Below are positions 34,137 to 42,872 of a DNA stretch of 60,412 nt, piece by piece (position 1 is the stretch's first letter; every line of letters starts with the position of its first letter). The position numbers and the translations under genes were made by a program. Location of the stretch: positions 1 through 60,412 of the forward strand of contig CAMCMZ010000013.1 in the NCBI GenBank assembly GCA_945876185.1, in the 5' to 3' direction. This DNA is from Candidatus Kuenenia stuttgartensis. GTDB taxonomy: Bacteria; Planctomycetota; UBA11346. The notes under the pieces are model-generated. The model saw nothing but the letters and a program-made list of their open reading frames with translations, had not been told where the DNA came from and searched no databases.

Positions 34137-34336
34137 AAAAATCGCAAGTGCGCCCCAGATGCAAGGCGGGAGGAGGGAGTTTGGCAGCGCCTCGTCAGGA
34201 CAGGTGTGACCGCACGGTTGCTTGTCCATAAGCGAGTGACCAGATCCACGGAATCTCTCGATGGTCATGTGAAACACCTGTCCTGATGAAGACAACCGAC
34301 GACCAACGCAGCAGGTGGGGTGCAATTGCGATTTTT
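34137..34336 (+). repeat. R1 element, long form (200 bp)
   Basis: This is a complete element. The outer arms enclose a core with an inner inverted repeat, TCGTCAGGACAGGTGT at 34192-34207 and ACACCTGTCCTGATGA at 34274-34289. The right arm overlaps the TAA stop codon (34335-34337) of the minus-strand coiled-coil gene, so element and gene end coincide. Confidence 0.92.
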
Positions 34337-35033
34337 ATTCGACGACGTAGAGGATGGCGTTGGTGGTGCGATCGATGACCAGCTTGCCGAGGCGGATCTG
34401 CTCAAGCTGGTTGTGGCTGAGCACCACCCCGACCGGGGTCGCCCGCGTCTTCGGATCGACCTTCATCAGTGGCGACGGGTGCCGCGCCTTGACCAGGCGT
34501 TCGTAGACCTTGAGCCAATCGGGATCGACCGCTGCCTTCTTGGCGTCGTATTCGGCCTGGATCGCGGCTTCTTCCGGGGTGACCTGGCCACTGCCCGACT
34601 TGGCGGTCAGGTCGTCGATCTTTGCCTGGCTTTCCTTGACCTTGGCGTCTGCAGCAGCGGCCTTCTGGGTGATGCCCTCGATCCGGCCGCCAAGATCCTT
34701 GAGCGACTGCTCGCGCATGGATTTTTCCACCTTGGCCTGCTCGATCCCGTTGATCAGCGCCATGTAGTCCTTGTTGGTCTTCGCGGTCGGCTGCTGGTTG
34801 CGCAGGTCGGTGATGGTCTGCTCGCAGCGTTGGGCGTCTTTTTCGTACTGGCGAATCAGGGCCTGGATCTTCTCGTTCTCGTCCTGGGCGACCTTGGCGG
34901 CGGCCTGGGCGGCGGCCAAGGCCTTGCGGGCCTCTTCCAGTCGCGCACGCAGGTTATCGCTGGAATTGCGCTGCGATTGGCGTTTCTTGTCGATGAGCTG
35001 CAGCTCAAGCAGGGCGGCGATGCTGGGGTTCAT
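34335..35033 (-). CDS. CT398/DUF164-like coiled-coil protein with a degenerate zinc ribbon
   Basis: In this 232-residue protein, residues 1-170 form a long coiled-coil hairpin (LLELQLIDKKRQSQRN onward) and the tail follows the layout of C4-type zinc-ribbon proteins. Such proteins end with a CxxC...CxxCxRILY module. Here the equivalent stretch reads ATPVGVVLSHNQLEQIRLGK, then LVIDRTTNAILYVVE, and all four cysteines are replaced. Family members are poorly characterised and are linked to RNA or flagellar functions. The stop codon coincides with the end of an R1 element. Confidence 0.75.
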   Translation of the reverse strand: MNPSIAALLELQLIDKKRQSQRNSSDNLRARLEEARKALAAAQAAAKVAQDENEKIQALIRQYEKDAQRCEQTITDLRNQQPTAKTNKDYMALINGIEQAKVEKSMREQSLKDLGGRIEGITQKAAAADAKVKESQAKIDDLTAKSGSGQVTPEEAAIQAEYDAKKAAVDPDWLKVYERLVKARHPSPLMKVDPKTRATPVGVVLSHNQLEQIRLGKLVIDRTTNAILYVVE

Positions 35034-35110
35034 GGTCCCTCCCGGGGCGGACGGGGATCATGGGAGGCACGCCCATCCGCCAAGAGGTATTCGGCGGGCG
35101 GGCCGGGACG

Positions 35111-35198
35111 CCGCAAAAGTCGGCCTTCCTGGGAGCGCCGGCGTCTCGCCGGCCGAAACAGCAGCATCCCCAGGATGCCACCAGCCGACTTTTGAGGC
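35111..35198 (+). repeat. R2 palindromic element
   Basis: Left arm CGCAAAAGTCGG (slightly decayed), right arm CCGACTTTTGAGG, with the usual inner GC hairpins. It sits between the divergent zinc-ribbon-like and EamA genes. The core is nearly identical to the 32.5-kb copy. Confidence 0.9.
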
Positions 35199-35328
35199 AG
35201 CCTGGCGGGCATGTCCGCTGGTGGAGGGTGCGGAGGACGTCTCGGCGGCGATCCATAAGGCCGGCCCGTCGGTGCGAGGCCGAACGCGGTCCTTGCGTGT
35301 TGGAGATCCTGCCCGTGCAGTGCCGCCC

Positions 35329-36321
35329 ATGCCCGCAGCCGTCTCCCGCAACGTCGCTGTGCTGTGTCTGGTCGCCGCCTGCCTGGGTTGGGCGCTCAGC
35401 TTTCCGGTGATGAAAGCGCTGTCGCTGCACCAGTCCGCCCTGCTGCCCGGCGTCGATTCCTGGTTCATCTCGGCGTGGTGCCTGGCCCTGCGCTTCGGTC
35501 TGGCGGCGGTGATCCTGGCCCTGGTGCTCCTGCCGCGCCTGCGGCATTTCACCAGGCGTGAGACGGAGCAGGCCGTCGCCATGGGCCTGGTCACTGCCGG
35601 CGGAATGCTGCTCCAGATGGACGGTCTCAGCTGGACGGAGGCGTCGACCTCGGCCTTCCTGACCCAGGCCTATGTGGTGTTCATCCCGATCTGGCTCGCC
35701 CTGAGGTACTGGCGGCGGCCGCATGCTCTGGTCATCGCTGCGGTGCTGCTGGTCCTCGTGGGCGGCGGGATCCTGGCCCAGGTCGATCCGACCCGGTTGG
35801 CGCTGGGCCGGGGTGAACTGGAAACGCTCGCTGCCGCTGCGGTTTTCACGGTGCAGATCCTGATGATCGAATCCCCGCGCTACGCCGGCAACGATGCCCT
35901 GCGCATGAGTAGCCTGGCGTTCGGCATCACCGCCGTCGCCCTGCTGCCGGTCGTGTTCGTCAGCGCGCCCAACCCCGCCGCGCTCTGGCTTGCCTACGCC
36001 CAGGCCGGGCCCCTTCTGTGCCTCAGCCTGCTCGTGCTGTTTTCCACCCTGGGCGCCATGGTGCTGATGTTCGTCTTCCAGCCCCGCGTCGGCGCCCTGG
36101 CGGCGGGGATCACCTACGGCTGCGAACCGGTCTTTGCCAGTGTCCTGGCCATGGTCTTGCCCGTCTGGTTGTCAGGACTCCTGGATATTTCCTACGCCAA
36201 CGAGACGCTCACCCCGCGGCTGATCCTTGGCGGGATCCTGGTGCTGGCGGCGGTGGTGCTGATCCAGTTCGCGCCCAAGGGCGGCACGCGCGATCCCGGC
36301 GACCGCACCCAGCCGGACTGA
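35329..36321 (+). CDS. EamA/DMT family transporter
   Basis: This 330-residue membrane protein has about ten hydrophobic helices in two EamA repeats. Typical features are LGWALSFPVMKALSL in helix 1, LSWTEASTSAFLTQAYVVFI at the end of the first repeat and AAGITYGCEPVFASVLAMVL in the second. It is probably an exporter of metabolites or amino acids; the substrate is unknown. ATG 35329 was chosen because the protein then starts right before helix 1; GTG 35320 is possible. It converges on the pyrophosphorylase gene with a 7-bp GGCTGAA/TTCAGCC hairpin at 36327-36356. Confidence 0.8.
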   Translation: MPAAVSRNVAVLCLVAACLGWALSFPVMKALSLHQSALLPGVDSWFISAWCLALRFGLAAVILALVLLPRLRHFTRRETEQAVAMGLVTAGGMLLQMDGLSWTEASTSAFLTQAYVVFIPIWLALRYWRRPHALVIAAVLLVLVGGGILAQVDPTRLALGRGELETLAAAAVFTVQILMIESPRYAGNDALRMSSLAFGITAVALLPVVFVSAPNPAALWLAYAQAGPLLCLSLLVLFSTLGAMVLMFVFQPRVGALAAGITYGCEPVFASVLAMVLPVWLSGLLDISYANETLTPRLILGGILVLAAVVLIQFAPKGGTRDPGDRTQPD

Positions 36322-36350
36322 AGCCGGGCTGAAGCTGGAATGAGGCCGGT

Positions 36351-37739
36351 TCAGCCTTCGAGGTAATAGTCGCCGCTCACCGCGCTGATCCGGTGATCCC
36401 ACCTGGCGAGAAACTGCGCCTTCGTCGCGGCGAACAGCGGGCTGATCTCGATGCGGGCGTTGGCCGGCAGGTCGACCTTCACCCCGGCGGCGGTCAGCCA
36501 CGCCACGTACTGGCGATGGGCGAGATCGTTGGCGCTCGCTGGGCTGTCGGTGCCGTCCTTGTTTTTCACCGGCGCGAACTCGGCGTCGCGGTCGATCGCG
36601 AGTCCGAGGCTGACTTTCGCCTCGGGGATGAGGTCGAAGATGAAGCGCTCGTTCTTCCAGCCCTTGATCTCGGACACCGTGCCTGGAGGCGTACCGGGGC
36701 TCCAGGCCTTGAGCGGCTTCGCGGTGCGGTGCAGCGGGATGCGATAGCCCTGGTCGGTGAGGCGACCTAGGAAAGCCACCGACCAGCAGTGCATGGCGGG
36801 CGAACCCCAGCGGTAGTTCAGTTCGCCGGTCGCGCTCTTCGACCGGGTCTGCTCCGGCGTGACCTCGGTGTATTCGATGATGACGTCGTGGCTTCCCGCT
36901 CCATCAGCGGCTGCGACCTTGACCAGATGCCCGACCTTTTCGTCGGGGTGGGCTTTCTCCAGCACTTTGGTGATGGCGTCGGCGGATTCCACCTCAGCCA
37001 AGCCGACCAGCAGCGCATCGTCGACCGGGGCGAGGATGTTGTCGACCTGGATGTAGACGATCTGGCGCACGCCCTGCTGACGCAGTGCCGCGAGGTTGCC
37101 GGACTTGACCAGCGCGGTGAAGCAGCCCCCGTGGCCGTCGGGATTTTCCAGGAGTTTCCCCGGCCGAGCCAGCAGCGCCCGGCCCTGCTGATCAAGGCTG
37201 GGCACGGTGCCCTGGCTGAAGAACCGGGCCTGACCGGGGGCGAGGCCGAAGTCGTTGTGCGCGGCGAAAAACTCGCGCGTCTCGGCATCCGTCATCGGCG
37301 AGGTCATGACCAGAAAGGGCACCGCCCGGCCGATGCGGCGCGACAGCGACAGGACCTTTTCCGCCTGCAACTGGTAGATGCTCTTGCCGCTATGCGGCGC
37401 GAGCGCAAAGCAACCCTTGGGCGCGCTGGAACCCAGCCGGGTTCCCTGGCCGCCGGCGACCATCAGCACCGCGACGGCCCCGGCGCGATACGCAGCCTCG
37501 CCGACGCGCGTGAATTCCGCCTCGCGCCGCGCGCGTTCGGCGAAGTCGACGACGCGGCTCGGCCCGACCGCGCCCATCGGCGGCGGTGTGCTGTGGTGGC
37601 GCTGCTCTTCCCAATCGATCGCGGCGAGGCGGGCGAGGTAGGCCTCGCGCTCTGCCTGAGCAAGGTCGGCGACCCCGGTCAATAGGTGGGATTGATCGAA
37701 TTTCGCCAGGGTTTCGGCGAGGGCGAAGGCGTCGGCCAT
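36351..37739 (-). CDS. UDPGP family nucleotidyltransferase (UDP-GlcNAc/UDP-sugar pyrophosphorylase)
   Basis: The nucleotide-binding signature of this 462-residue protein is VLMVAGGQGTRLGSSAPKG (residues 91-109). Other eukaryote-type UDP-N-acetylhexosamine pyrophosphorylase features are LENPDGHGGCFTAL, YIQVDNILAPVDD and MHCWSVAFL. It makes UDP-sugars from UTP and sugar 1-phosphates, a precursor step for peptidoglycan or glycans. ATG 37737-37739 has GGAG 7 bases upstream; an upstream ATG at 37808 lacks support. The exact sugar specificity cannot be read from the sequence. Confidence 0.88.
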   Translation of the reverse strand: MADAFALAETLAKFDQSHLLTGVADLAQAEREAYLARLAAIDWEEQRHHSTPPPMGAVGPSRVVDFAERARREAEFTRVGEAAYRAGAVAVLMVAGGQGTRLGSSAPKGCFALAPHSGKSIYQLQAEKVLSLSRRIGRAVPFLVMTSPMTDAETREFFAAHNDFGLAPGQARFFSQGTVPSLDQQGRALLARPGKLLENPDGHGGCFTALVKSGNLAALRQQGVRQIVYIQVDNILAPVDDALLVGLAEVESADAITKVLEKAHPDEKVGHLVKVAAADGAGSHDVIIEYTEVTPEQTRSKSATGELNYRWGSPAMHCWSVAFLGRLTDQGYRIPLHRTAKPLKAWSPGTPPGTVSEIKGWKNERFIFDLIPEAKVSLGLAIDRDAEFAPVKNKDGTDSPASANDLAHRQYVAWLTAAGVKVDLPANARIEISPLFAATKAQFLARWDHRISAVSGDYYLEG

Positions 37740-37970
37740 GGCAGGCTCCGAATCGGGGATGTGGACCGCGCCGGCATGGTCGTCTCGTGTCGGAATCGTC
37801 AATGCCAATGGACAGCGATGGGCGGCAGCATGCGCGCTGCGATGACGGTGACAGCCGACCGTAGGCCGGTCGATCTGACCAGGTGAGAAGGTTACGGATC
37901 GATCGTATCACCTATGTTACAGTAGAACACGGTCACAACGGGTGTGGGTCGCATCCGTATACTCTGCACG

Positions 37971-38330
37971 ATGCCCTCCGCTGCCGCCTCCAAGTCGCAG
38001 TCCTACAACGTGCCAGCGGTACGATTGGCCTTGCGGCTCTTTGACGTCTTGGCGGAAAGCCCGATCCCCTTGGGGGTGTCGGAACTCGCGCTAAGAATGA
38101 AAACCAACAAGCACATGACCCTGCGGCTGGTCCGGACGCTACAAGATGAAGGTTGGTTGCATGTTGCCCAGGCCGGACCGAAATATGCCCTGGGTCTGAT
38201 ACCGTTCTACATGGCTGCGAAAGTGCTGGCGCGCCTGGATTGGCGCAAGGCCTGCCTGGCTCCGCTCTACGCCCTGCAAGAGCAGACACAGAAATGGAAA
38301 GATACCACGCCCCATGCGCAATCATGGTAA
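37971..38330 (+). pseudogene. IclR-type regulator, truncated after the HTH domain
   Basis: About 120 residues. The N-terminal part is an IclR winged-helix domain (VPAVRLALRLFDVLAES, GVSELALRMKTNKHMTLRLV, LQDEGWLHVAQAGPKYALGL). The effector-binding domain, normally about 160 residues, is cut off after APLYALQEQTQKWKDTTPH. The product could still bind DNA without a ligand switch, so loss of function is likely but not certain. It precedes the SGNH hydrolase gene on the same strand and is probably its former regulator. The DNA just upstream (37880-37940) is AT-richer and could hold a promoter. Confidence 0.7.
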
Positions 38331-38351
38331 GTTCAACCCGGGAAAACCATC

Positions 38352-39312
38352 ATGAGATCATGCAACGTTATTCCAACCTGCCTAGCCGCCCTGATGACCG
38401 CCGCCTCATTGGCGGGGTATGAGCAGGCGCAACTCCACACCCTCCAAACCAAAAGATCATGTATTTGTCTTGGGCGACTCGACTACTGCGGGGGGATTGA
38501 ACGCCGCTGGGTATGTACGGCAGGTGGAACAAGCCATCGGCGAGCAGGTTTCGGAAATGGGATTGACCGTCTCTGGCATCGGCCGCCCGGGCGCACCATC
38601 TGGCCAGATGATCGAGAAGAATTGGATCGACAACGATGTTAAACCGCTGCTGGTGAAGACCAATCCGCCGACAATCTGCATTGTCAATATGGGTCTGAAC
38701 GATGCGCTCCAGGGAGGGAAGGCGTTGGCTCCCTATGCGGAGAATCTCCGCACCGTGGTCCGGCAGGGTCGCGCGTTGGGTCTGACCATGATCCTCTGCA
38801 CGCCTACGCTGCGGGGTGGTTTGGCAAAGACCAAGCCCTTTGCCGAAAAAGCGCGCGCCGTGGCCGCAGAAGAAAGGTGCCCGATTGTTGACCTCTACGC
38901 AGCGCACGCCGACCACATGACCGCCAACACCAAAGACGGAAAAATCGCACCAGGCAAGGACACGACCTATGATGGTGTCCATCTTACCGCAGCCGGCGAG
39001 ACGGTCTCGGCCATAACCATCCTGCAATCTTTCGGCCTGAAACCAGTCTGGCAGAAGTACCAGATCCGGAACAAATCCAACCCTGGCTTTGGCACCTATA
39101 CAATTGAACCCGCGCAGCCGTTCTACGAGGTCGGCGCGAAGGTTGCCGTAACGGCCATCCCGGCCAAAGGTAAGAAATTCGTCCGTTGGGCCGGTGACAT
39201 GGCTTCGTACGGGACAGAGAACCCGGTGTCTGTCACGATGGATCGACACCTGCTCATCAGCATTCCGAAAAGCGAATTCCAGCCGATTCCTCCAGCAACA
39301 TCAGGGCCCTGA
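38352..39312 (+). pseudogene. Secreted SGNH/GDSL hydrolase with an InlB-like repeat, apparent frameshift
   Basis: ATG 38352 opens a clean signal peptide (CNVIPTCLAALMTAASLAG). The mature enzyme lies one frame over, open from ATG 38419 to 39312 (297 aa). Removing one G from the GGGG run at 38414-38417 joins them. In the 38419 frame the SGNH blocks are complete: Ser21 in VLGDSTTAGG, Asn94-Asp95 in NMGLNDA, and Asp185/His188 in YDGVHLT. Residues about 218-290 resemble a divergent InlB B-repeat (FVRWAGDMASYGTENPVSVT). It is probably a polysaccharide deacetylase or esterase acting outside the cell. The indel is either real or a sequencing error; without it the protein would lack a signal peptide. 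Confidence 0.7.
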
Positions 39313-39317
39313 GGGTC

Positions 39318-39495
39318 AAGACGCGCCGAGGCACCCGGTCGCGGAAATCCACTGAGGTGGCTTCGCCGTGCAGTCGCTGGCGGTGAAACCGGCTGGAAGA
39401 GCGTCCTCCACCAGGCGAAATCCGCGCGCATTGGTGCTGAACCACCGCGTGCCGCCCGGCGCCAGGCAGCGACAGCACTGAGCGATCACTCCCGG
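39318..39495 (-). pseudogene. 3'-end fragment of an RlmK-like methyltransferase gene
   Basis: On the minus strand this encodes VIAQCCRCLAPGGTRWFSTN then ARGFRL and FTASDCTA. A one-base deletion follows, after which another frame gives VDFRDRVPRRV. It aligns without gaps (except that one base) to the 3' end of the intact methyltransferase gene at 45713-45892 with roughly four in five bases identical. Both copies have the same orientation, so they are direct repeats flanking the two lyase genes. Confidence 0.85.
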
Positions 39496-39539
39496 TGCTC
39501 GGCAGGAGGTCACAGTTTCGTCTCGTTGTTGGGAGCGCG

Positions 39540-42500
39540 TCAGGGTTTCCGTTCGACCATCTTACCGTCGTAGAAGTACCGTCGATTGCCAACGGTGATC
39601 GTGCGGGTTTCGCCGGTCCTGGTCATGGTCGCCTTGGGATGCACGCCGGCGCCGAAGGTCATCACCGCGACCATGAGGTCATCCTTCTGTGTTTCTGCAT
39701 TTCTGCCGTCTGCAATGGTCTCCCCCAGGTTCACGTCGTCTGCCTCCACTGATGCCGGCGCGGTTTTCCGGCCGGGAGCCTCGAGTTGATCCGCGTGCTG
39801 GTCGGCCCGGCGATCCATGTCCGGCAGGTTGTCGTCGATGCTCAGGATCAGCACGCCCGAGTATCCATCCGAGCTGATCTTGCCCATGCTCACGCGCAAG
39901 CGTTTGTCGGTGAAGCTGAGCCAGCGCATCCAGGTCGCGGACGGGTCGGGGGCGCCGGCCTTGGCGCGCGGCTCGAACATGGTGAATCCGGTTGCCGTCC
40001 GGGTCAGGCTGGACAGGCCGATCAGGTGGAAGGTCTGTCGTTTCGTCATCTTCGTGGTGGTGCCTGCAAAGCGGTCGACCAGGATCATGACGCCTGGTGC
40101 GGTGTCGTTGTCGACCACCACGGCGCGCTGGATCCCGATTCCAGGGACCTGGCCTGGGGTGAGTCCCAATAATTTGCCTTGGTCATTCTGGCGTCCAGCC
40201 TGAACCTGGCCCAGGTGCAGCGATAGGGATCCGGAGCCGTCGGGTGCCACCTGGCGGTGCACCACCGTGGCAGTAGCCAGCGGGTAGAACCCTTTGATGC
40301 TTGGGGTGGCAGCCGTGAACCAGGTACGTGGCCGGAGCAGTGCATCGCGGCGACCCTTCTCGCCCTTGGACAGGGTGACGTCATCTTCCTCGTCCGACGG
40401 ATCGAGCGTTCCGGGGCTGCCCTGTTCCCACAAGGAGACGCTCTGGGCGGAATGCCGGTGGGTCAGCGGTTCCCGACCTTCGTTGAGGGAAAACAGCAGG
40501 TTCCCACGCCCAGCCGGCTCCATCCTTTTGCCGAACAGGTGCACGCCGGTAGCGGCAAAGTGGGCGCTGGGATCCAGTTGTTTGATCGGCAGGTTGGTAC
40601 GGAAATCGGGCGCCAGGGCGCACAGCAGGTCGATCGCCTCATATGGTCGGGTCAGTCCTAGACCGTGCTTGGCGATCAGCGCCCGCGCCAGCGGCTGATC
40701 CTCTGCCGGCAGGCGATCGAACAGCCGGGCCACGGCGGATATCGGCACCACCCCGTCGATGAACCCCTGCGCCCGGGCGGCCGGGGCGGTGATCCGTTCC
40801 AGACCCGTGCCAGACAGAAAGTCCAGGCCGGTCGCGCTGCGGGCTGCGCGAATGAAGGTGGCCAGGTGCTCGCTGTTGTCCCAGGCTTTCCAGCCCTCGG
40901 GATCAATGGCCCGTTCCAGGTGGATGCGGGCCTTGGTCAGCAGCGCGCCAGCCAGCCAGGCGGTGAGATCCTGGTCCGGCCCGGCGCCGGGTGCGAACAG
41001 GGCCAGGTTCGCCTGCCGTCCGCGTTTCCAGGTGGCGAGGTCTTCGCGGGTGACCTCGGTCAGGTGCGGGGCCTGGCGGTTGTAGCCGCCGGTCACCGGC
41101 AGGTGGATCAGGACCGGATACAGCCCCGGCGTGACGCGCACGATCTGGCCGTCCAGCACCTCGCGTCCGTTCAGCCACATGCGCACGCCCTGCGAAGCCC
41201 AGCGCCAGTTCGGCTTGGCCAGCACCAGATCGATGTCGCGATTGCGCCAGACGGTGTAGAGGGTGACCGCGATGCCGCGGGGGAAGGCCGGATCCTGGCG
41301 GTTCCGTTCATCGATGTGCTTCAGAACCTCGAAGCCGGACGGATATCCGTTCCCTTTTGGCCCCCCAAAAAAGAACGTGCTGCAGTTGCGGGGATAGACG
41401 GCCCAGTCGCCGAGCATCCAGGTGGGGAAATAGGGACGCCAGTCGACGGCAATTCCGCCCAGGCTTTTCACCCGCTGGCCGGGCGCTGGTCTGCTGCCTG
41501 CCCATCCCCCGCTGGCGGCGAGCGGATCGGGATCGTTCGTCGGGAAAGGTCCATTGACCAGCCAGCGGTCGAACATCATCCCGCTCGCGAGATCCACTAC
41601 CGGCACCCCGATCGCCGGGCGGAAGTCCCGGCTGGGCTCGATGATGGCCAGGGCTTCCAGTTCGGGCACGGCGGGGATGGGGGCTGGTTCGCCGAGCAGG
41701 GCGAGCTGTCCGATTGCCGCCGCCACATCATAGCGGATCTGCGCTCCCCACCTGCCGCCGGACGCGCCCCGCAGGTCGCCCCAGTACTGGTAGCGGTCGC
41801 CAAAACCCAGGGGGTCGACCACATCCGCACGTTGGGCCGCTTCGAGAGCACGCAGATTCAGGTAGTGGAAGACCATGCTGCGGAATTCCTCGTCCCACGC
41901 GTGGTAGCAGAGATCATACGCCAGGGCGACGCCAAGCAGGCGGTAGGACAGCCGCCACTGGTTCAGGTTGGGCAGGGCAGTGGTCATGGCGGCCCAGGTC
42001 CATTCCCGCGCCTGCCGGGCCTGCTCGGGATCGCCGTCTAGCTGGTACAGCAGCCCCGCCCCGGCGGCGAAGAGCCCCTCCATGCTGTGCTCGGCGCCTT
42101 GTTCGTGGTGGAAGGCGAATCCCTTGAGTTTCGCCCACGCCAGTTCGCGGCGCAGCCACGCCACCGCCGTCTTGCCGGACCCAGTCGCGGCCCACGCGCG
42201 CAGGCGGGGCAGGTCGGCCTGGGTAAACAGCAGACGCGGATGCGCGCCCGCCTGCCAGCGCGGCGCCGGCGCCACCGGACGTGGCCCAGGCCGCTGCTTG
42301 GCTGTGGCTGATCCCCGGGTGCTGCGGGCCGCGATCGCGCCGAGCAGCTGCCCATCCAGGCCATCGATCTGGCCGCGGGCACCGGGCTGGAAGCCGAAGG
42401 CGTTGGGGATCTCGGGCGCGATGGGTGTTCCGGGCGGGCGGCCGGTGCAGGTCCAGGCGGCGGTCCAGGTGCGTTCCGCGCGCGCGAGGTCGAGCCGGCA

Positions 42501-42872
42501 TTCCAGCGATCCGCCGGCAAAGGGCCGGTTGAGGATCCGCCGGATGGGTTGGATCTCGAGTGCGAGTTTCACCGACGTCGCATCCCCCGTGGCAGCGCCC
42601 GGCGCAATCAGCGCCAGGATCTGGCGCTCGGGCAGGTCGCTGAAGCGGCACCACGCCTGCGGCAGCAGACGGCCGTCCTCCCATTCCAGGCGGACGATCA
42701 GGTCGAGCGCCGCGCCCGTCGCCGGTCCCCGGTTGTACTCCGCCCAGATCGTCTCGGGCACGCTGATGGGAACCCCGCCGGCCAGGGTGAACTCGGCCAC
42801 CTGACGTTCGCCGCCGGCCAGTCCCGTGATCGCGAGCAGCCCCAGCAGCAGGGACATCAGGTACGTTCTCAT
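39540..42872 (-). CDS. Secreted heparinase II/III- or alginate-lyase-like protein (1110 aa)
   Basis: The signal peptide is MSLLLGLLAITGLAGG. After about 210 residues of beta-rich sequence comes HPRLLFTQADLPRLRAWAAT, a hallmark of the N-terminus of heparinase II/III and alginate-lyase alpha toroids. An alpha-rich region follows with Trp/Tyr-rich motifs (ALAYDLCYHAWDEEFRSMVF, HEQGAEHSMEGLF). The C-terminal third is beta-rich, as in heparinase-type lyases, including HRHSAQSVSLWEQGSPGT. The predicted role is eliminative cleavage of an acidic polysaccharide outside the cytoplasm. It overlaps the upstream gene by 4 bases (ATGA). The catalytic residues and the substrate cannot be assigned with confidence. 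Confidence 0.65.
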   Translation of the reverse strand: MRTYLMSLLLGLLAITGLAGGERQVAEFTLAGGVPISVPETIWAEYNRGPATGAALDLIVRLEWEDGRLLPQAWCRFSDLPERQILALIAPGAATGDATSVKLALEIQPIRRILNRPFAGGSLECRLDLARAERTWTAAWTCTGRPPGTPIAPEIPNAFGFQPGARGQIDGLDGQLLGAIAARSTRGSATAKQRPGPRPVAPAPRWQAGAHPRLLFTQADLPRLRAWAATGSGKTAVAWLRRELAWAKLKGFAFHHEQGAEHSMEGLFAAGAGLLYQLDGDPEQARQAREWTWAAMTTALPNLNQWRLSYRLLGVALAYDLCYHAWDEEFRSMVFHYLNLRALEAAQRADVVDPLGFGDRYQYWGDLRGASGGRWGAQIRYDVAAAIGQLALLGEPAPIPAVPELEALAIIEPSRDFRPAIGVPVVDLASGMMFDRWLVNGPFPTNDPDPLAASGGWAGSRPAPGQRVKSLGGIAVDWRPYFPTWMLGDWAVYPRNCSTFFFGGPKGNGYPSGFEVLKHIDERNRQDPAFPRGIAVTLYTVWRNRDIDLVLAKPNWRWASQGVRMWLNGREVLDGQIVRVTPGLYPVLIHLPVTGGYNRQAPHLTEVTREDLATWKRGRQANLALFAPGAGPDQDLTAWLAGALLTKARIHLERAIDPEGWKAWDNSEHLATFIRAARSATGLDFLSGTGLERITAPAARAQGFIDGVVPISAVARLFDRLPAEDQPLARALIAKHGLGLTRPYEAIDLLCALAPDFRTNLPIKQLDPSAHFAATGVHLFGKRMEPAGRGNLLFSLNEGREPLTHRHSAQSVSLWEQGSPGTLDPSDEEDDVTLSKGEKGRRDALLRPRTWFTAATPSIKGFYPLATATVVHRQVAPDGSGSLSLHLGQVQAGRQNDQGKLLGLTPGQVPGIGIQRAVVVDNDTAPGVMILVDRFAGTTTKMTKRQTFHLIGLSSLTRTATGFTMFEPRAKAGAPDPSATWMRWLSFTDKRLRVSMGKISSDGYSGVLILSIDDNLPDMDRRADQHADQLEAPGRKTAPASVEADDVNLGETIADGRNAETQKDDLMVAVMTFGAGVHPKATMTRTGETRTITVGNRRYFYDGKMVERKP

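Noticed and set aside
5045-34336. R1 elements as CRISPR-like or riboswitch sequences
   Set aside because: Copies are dispersed rather than in an array, lie next to gene ends rather than starts at most sites, and match no riboswitch class that I can recognise.
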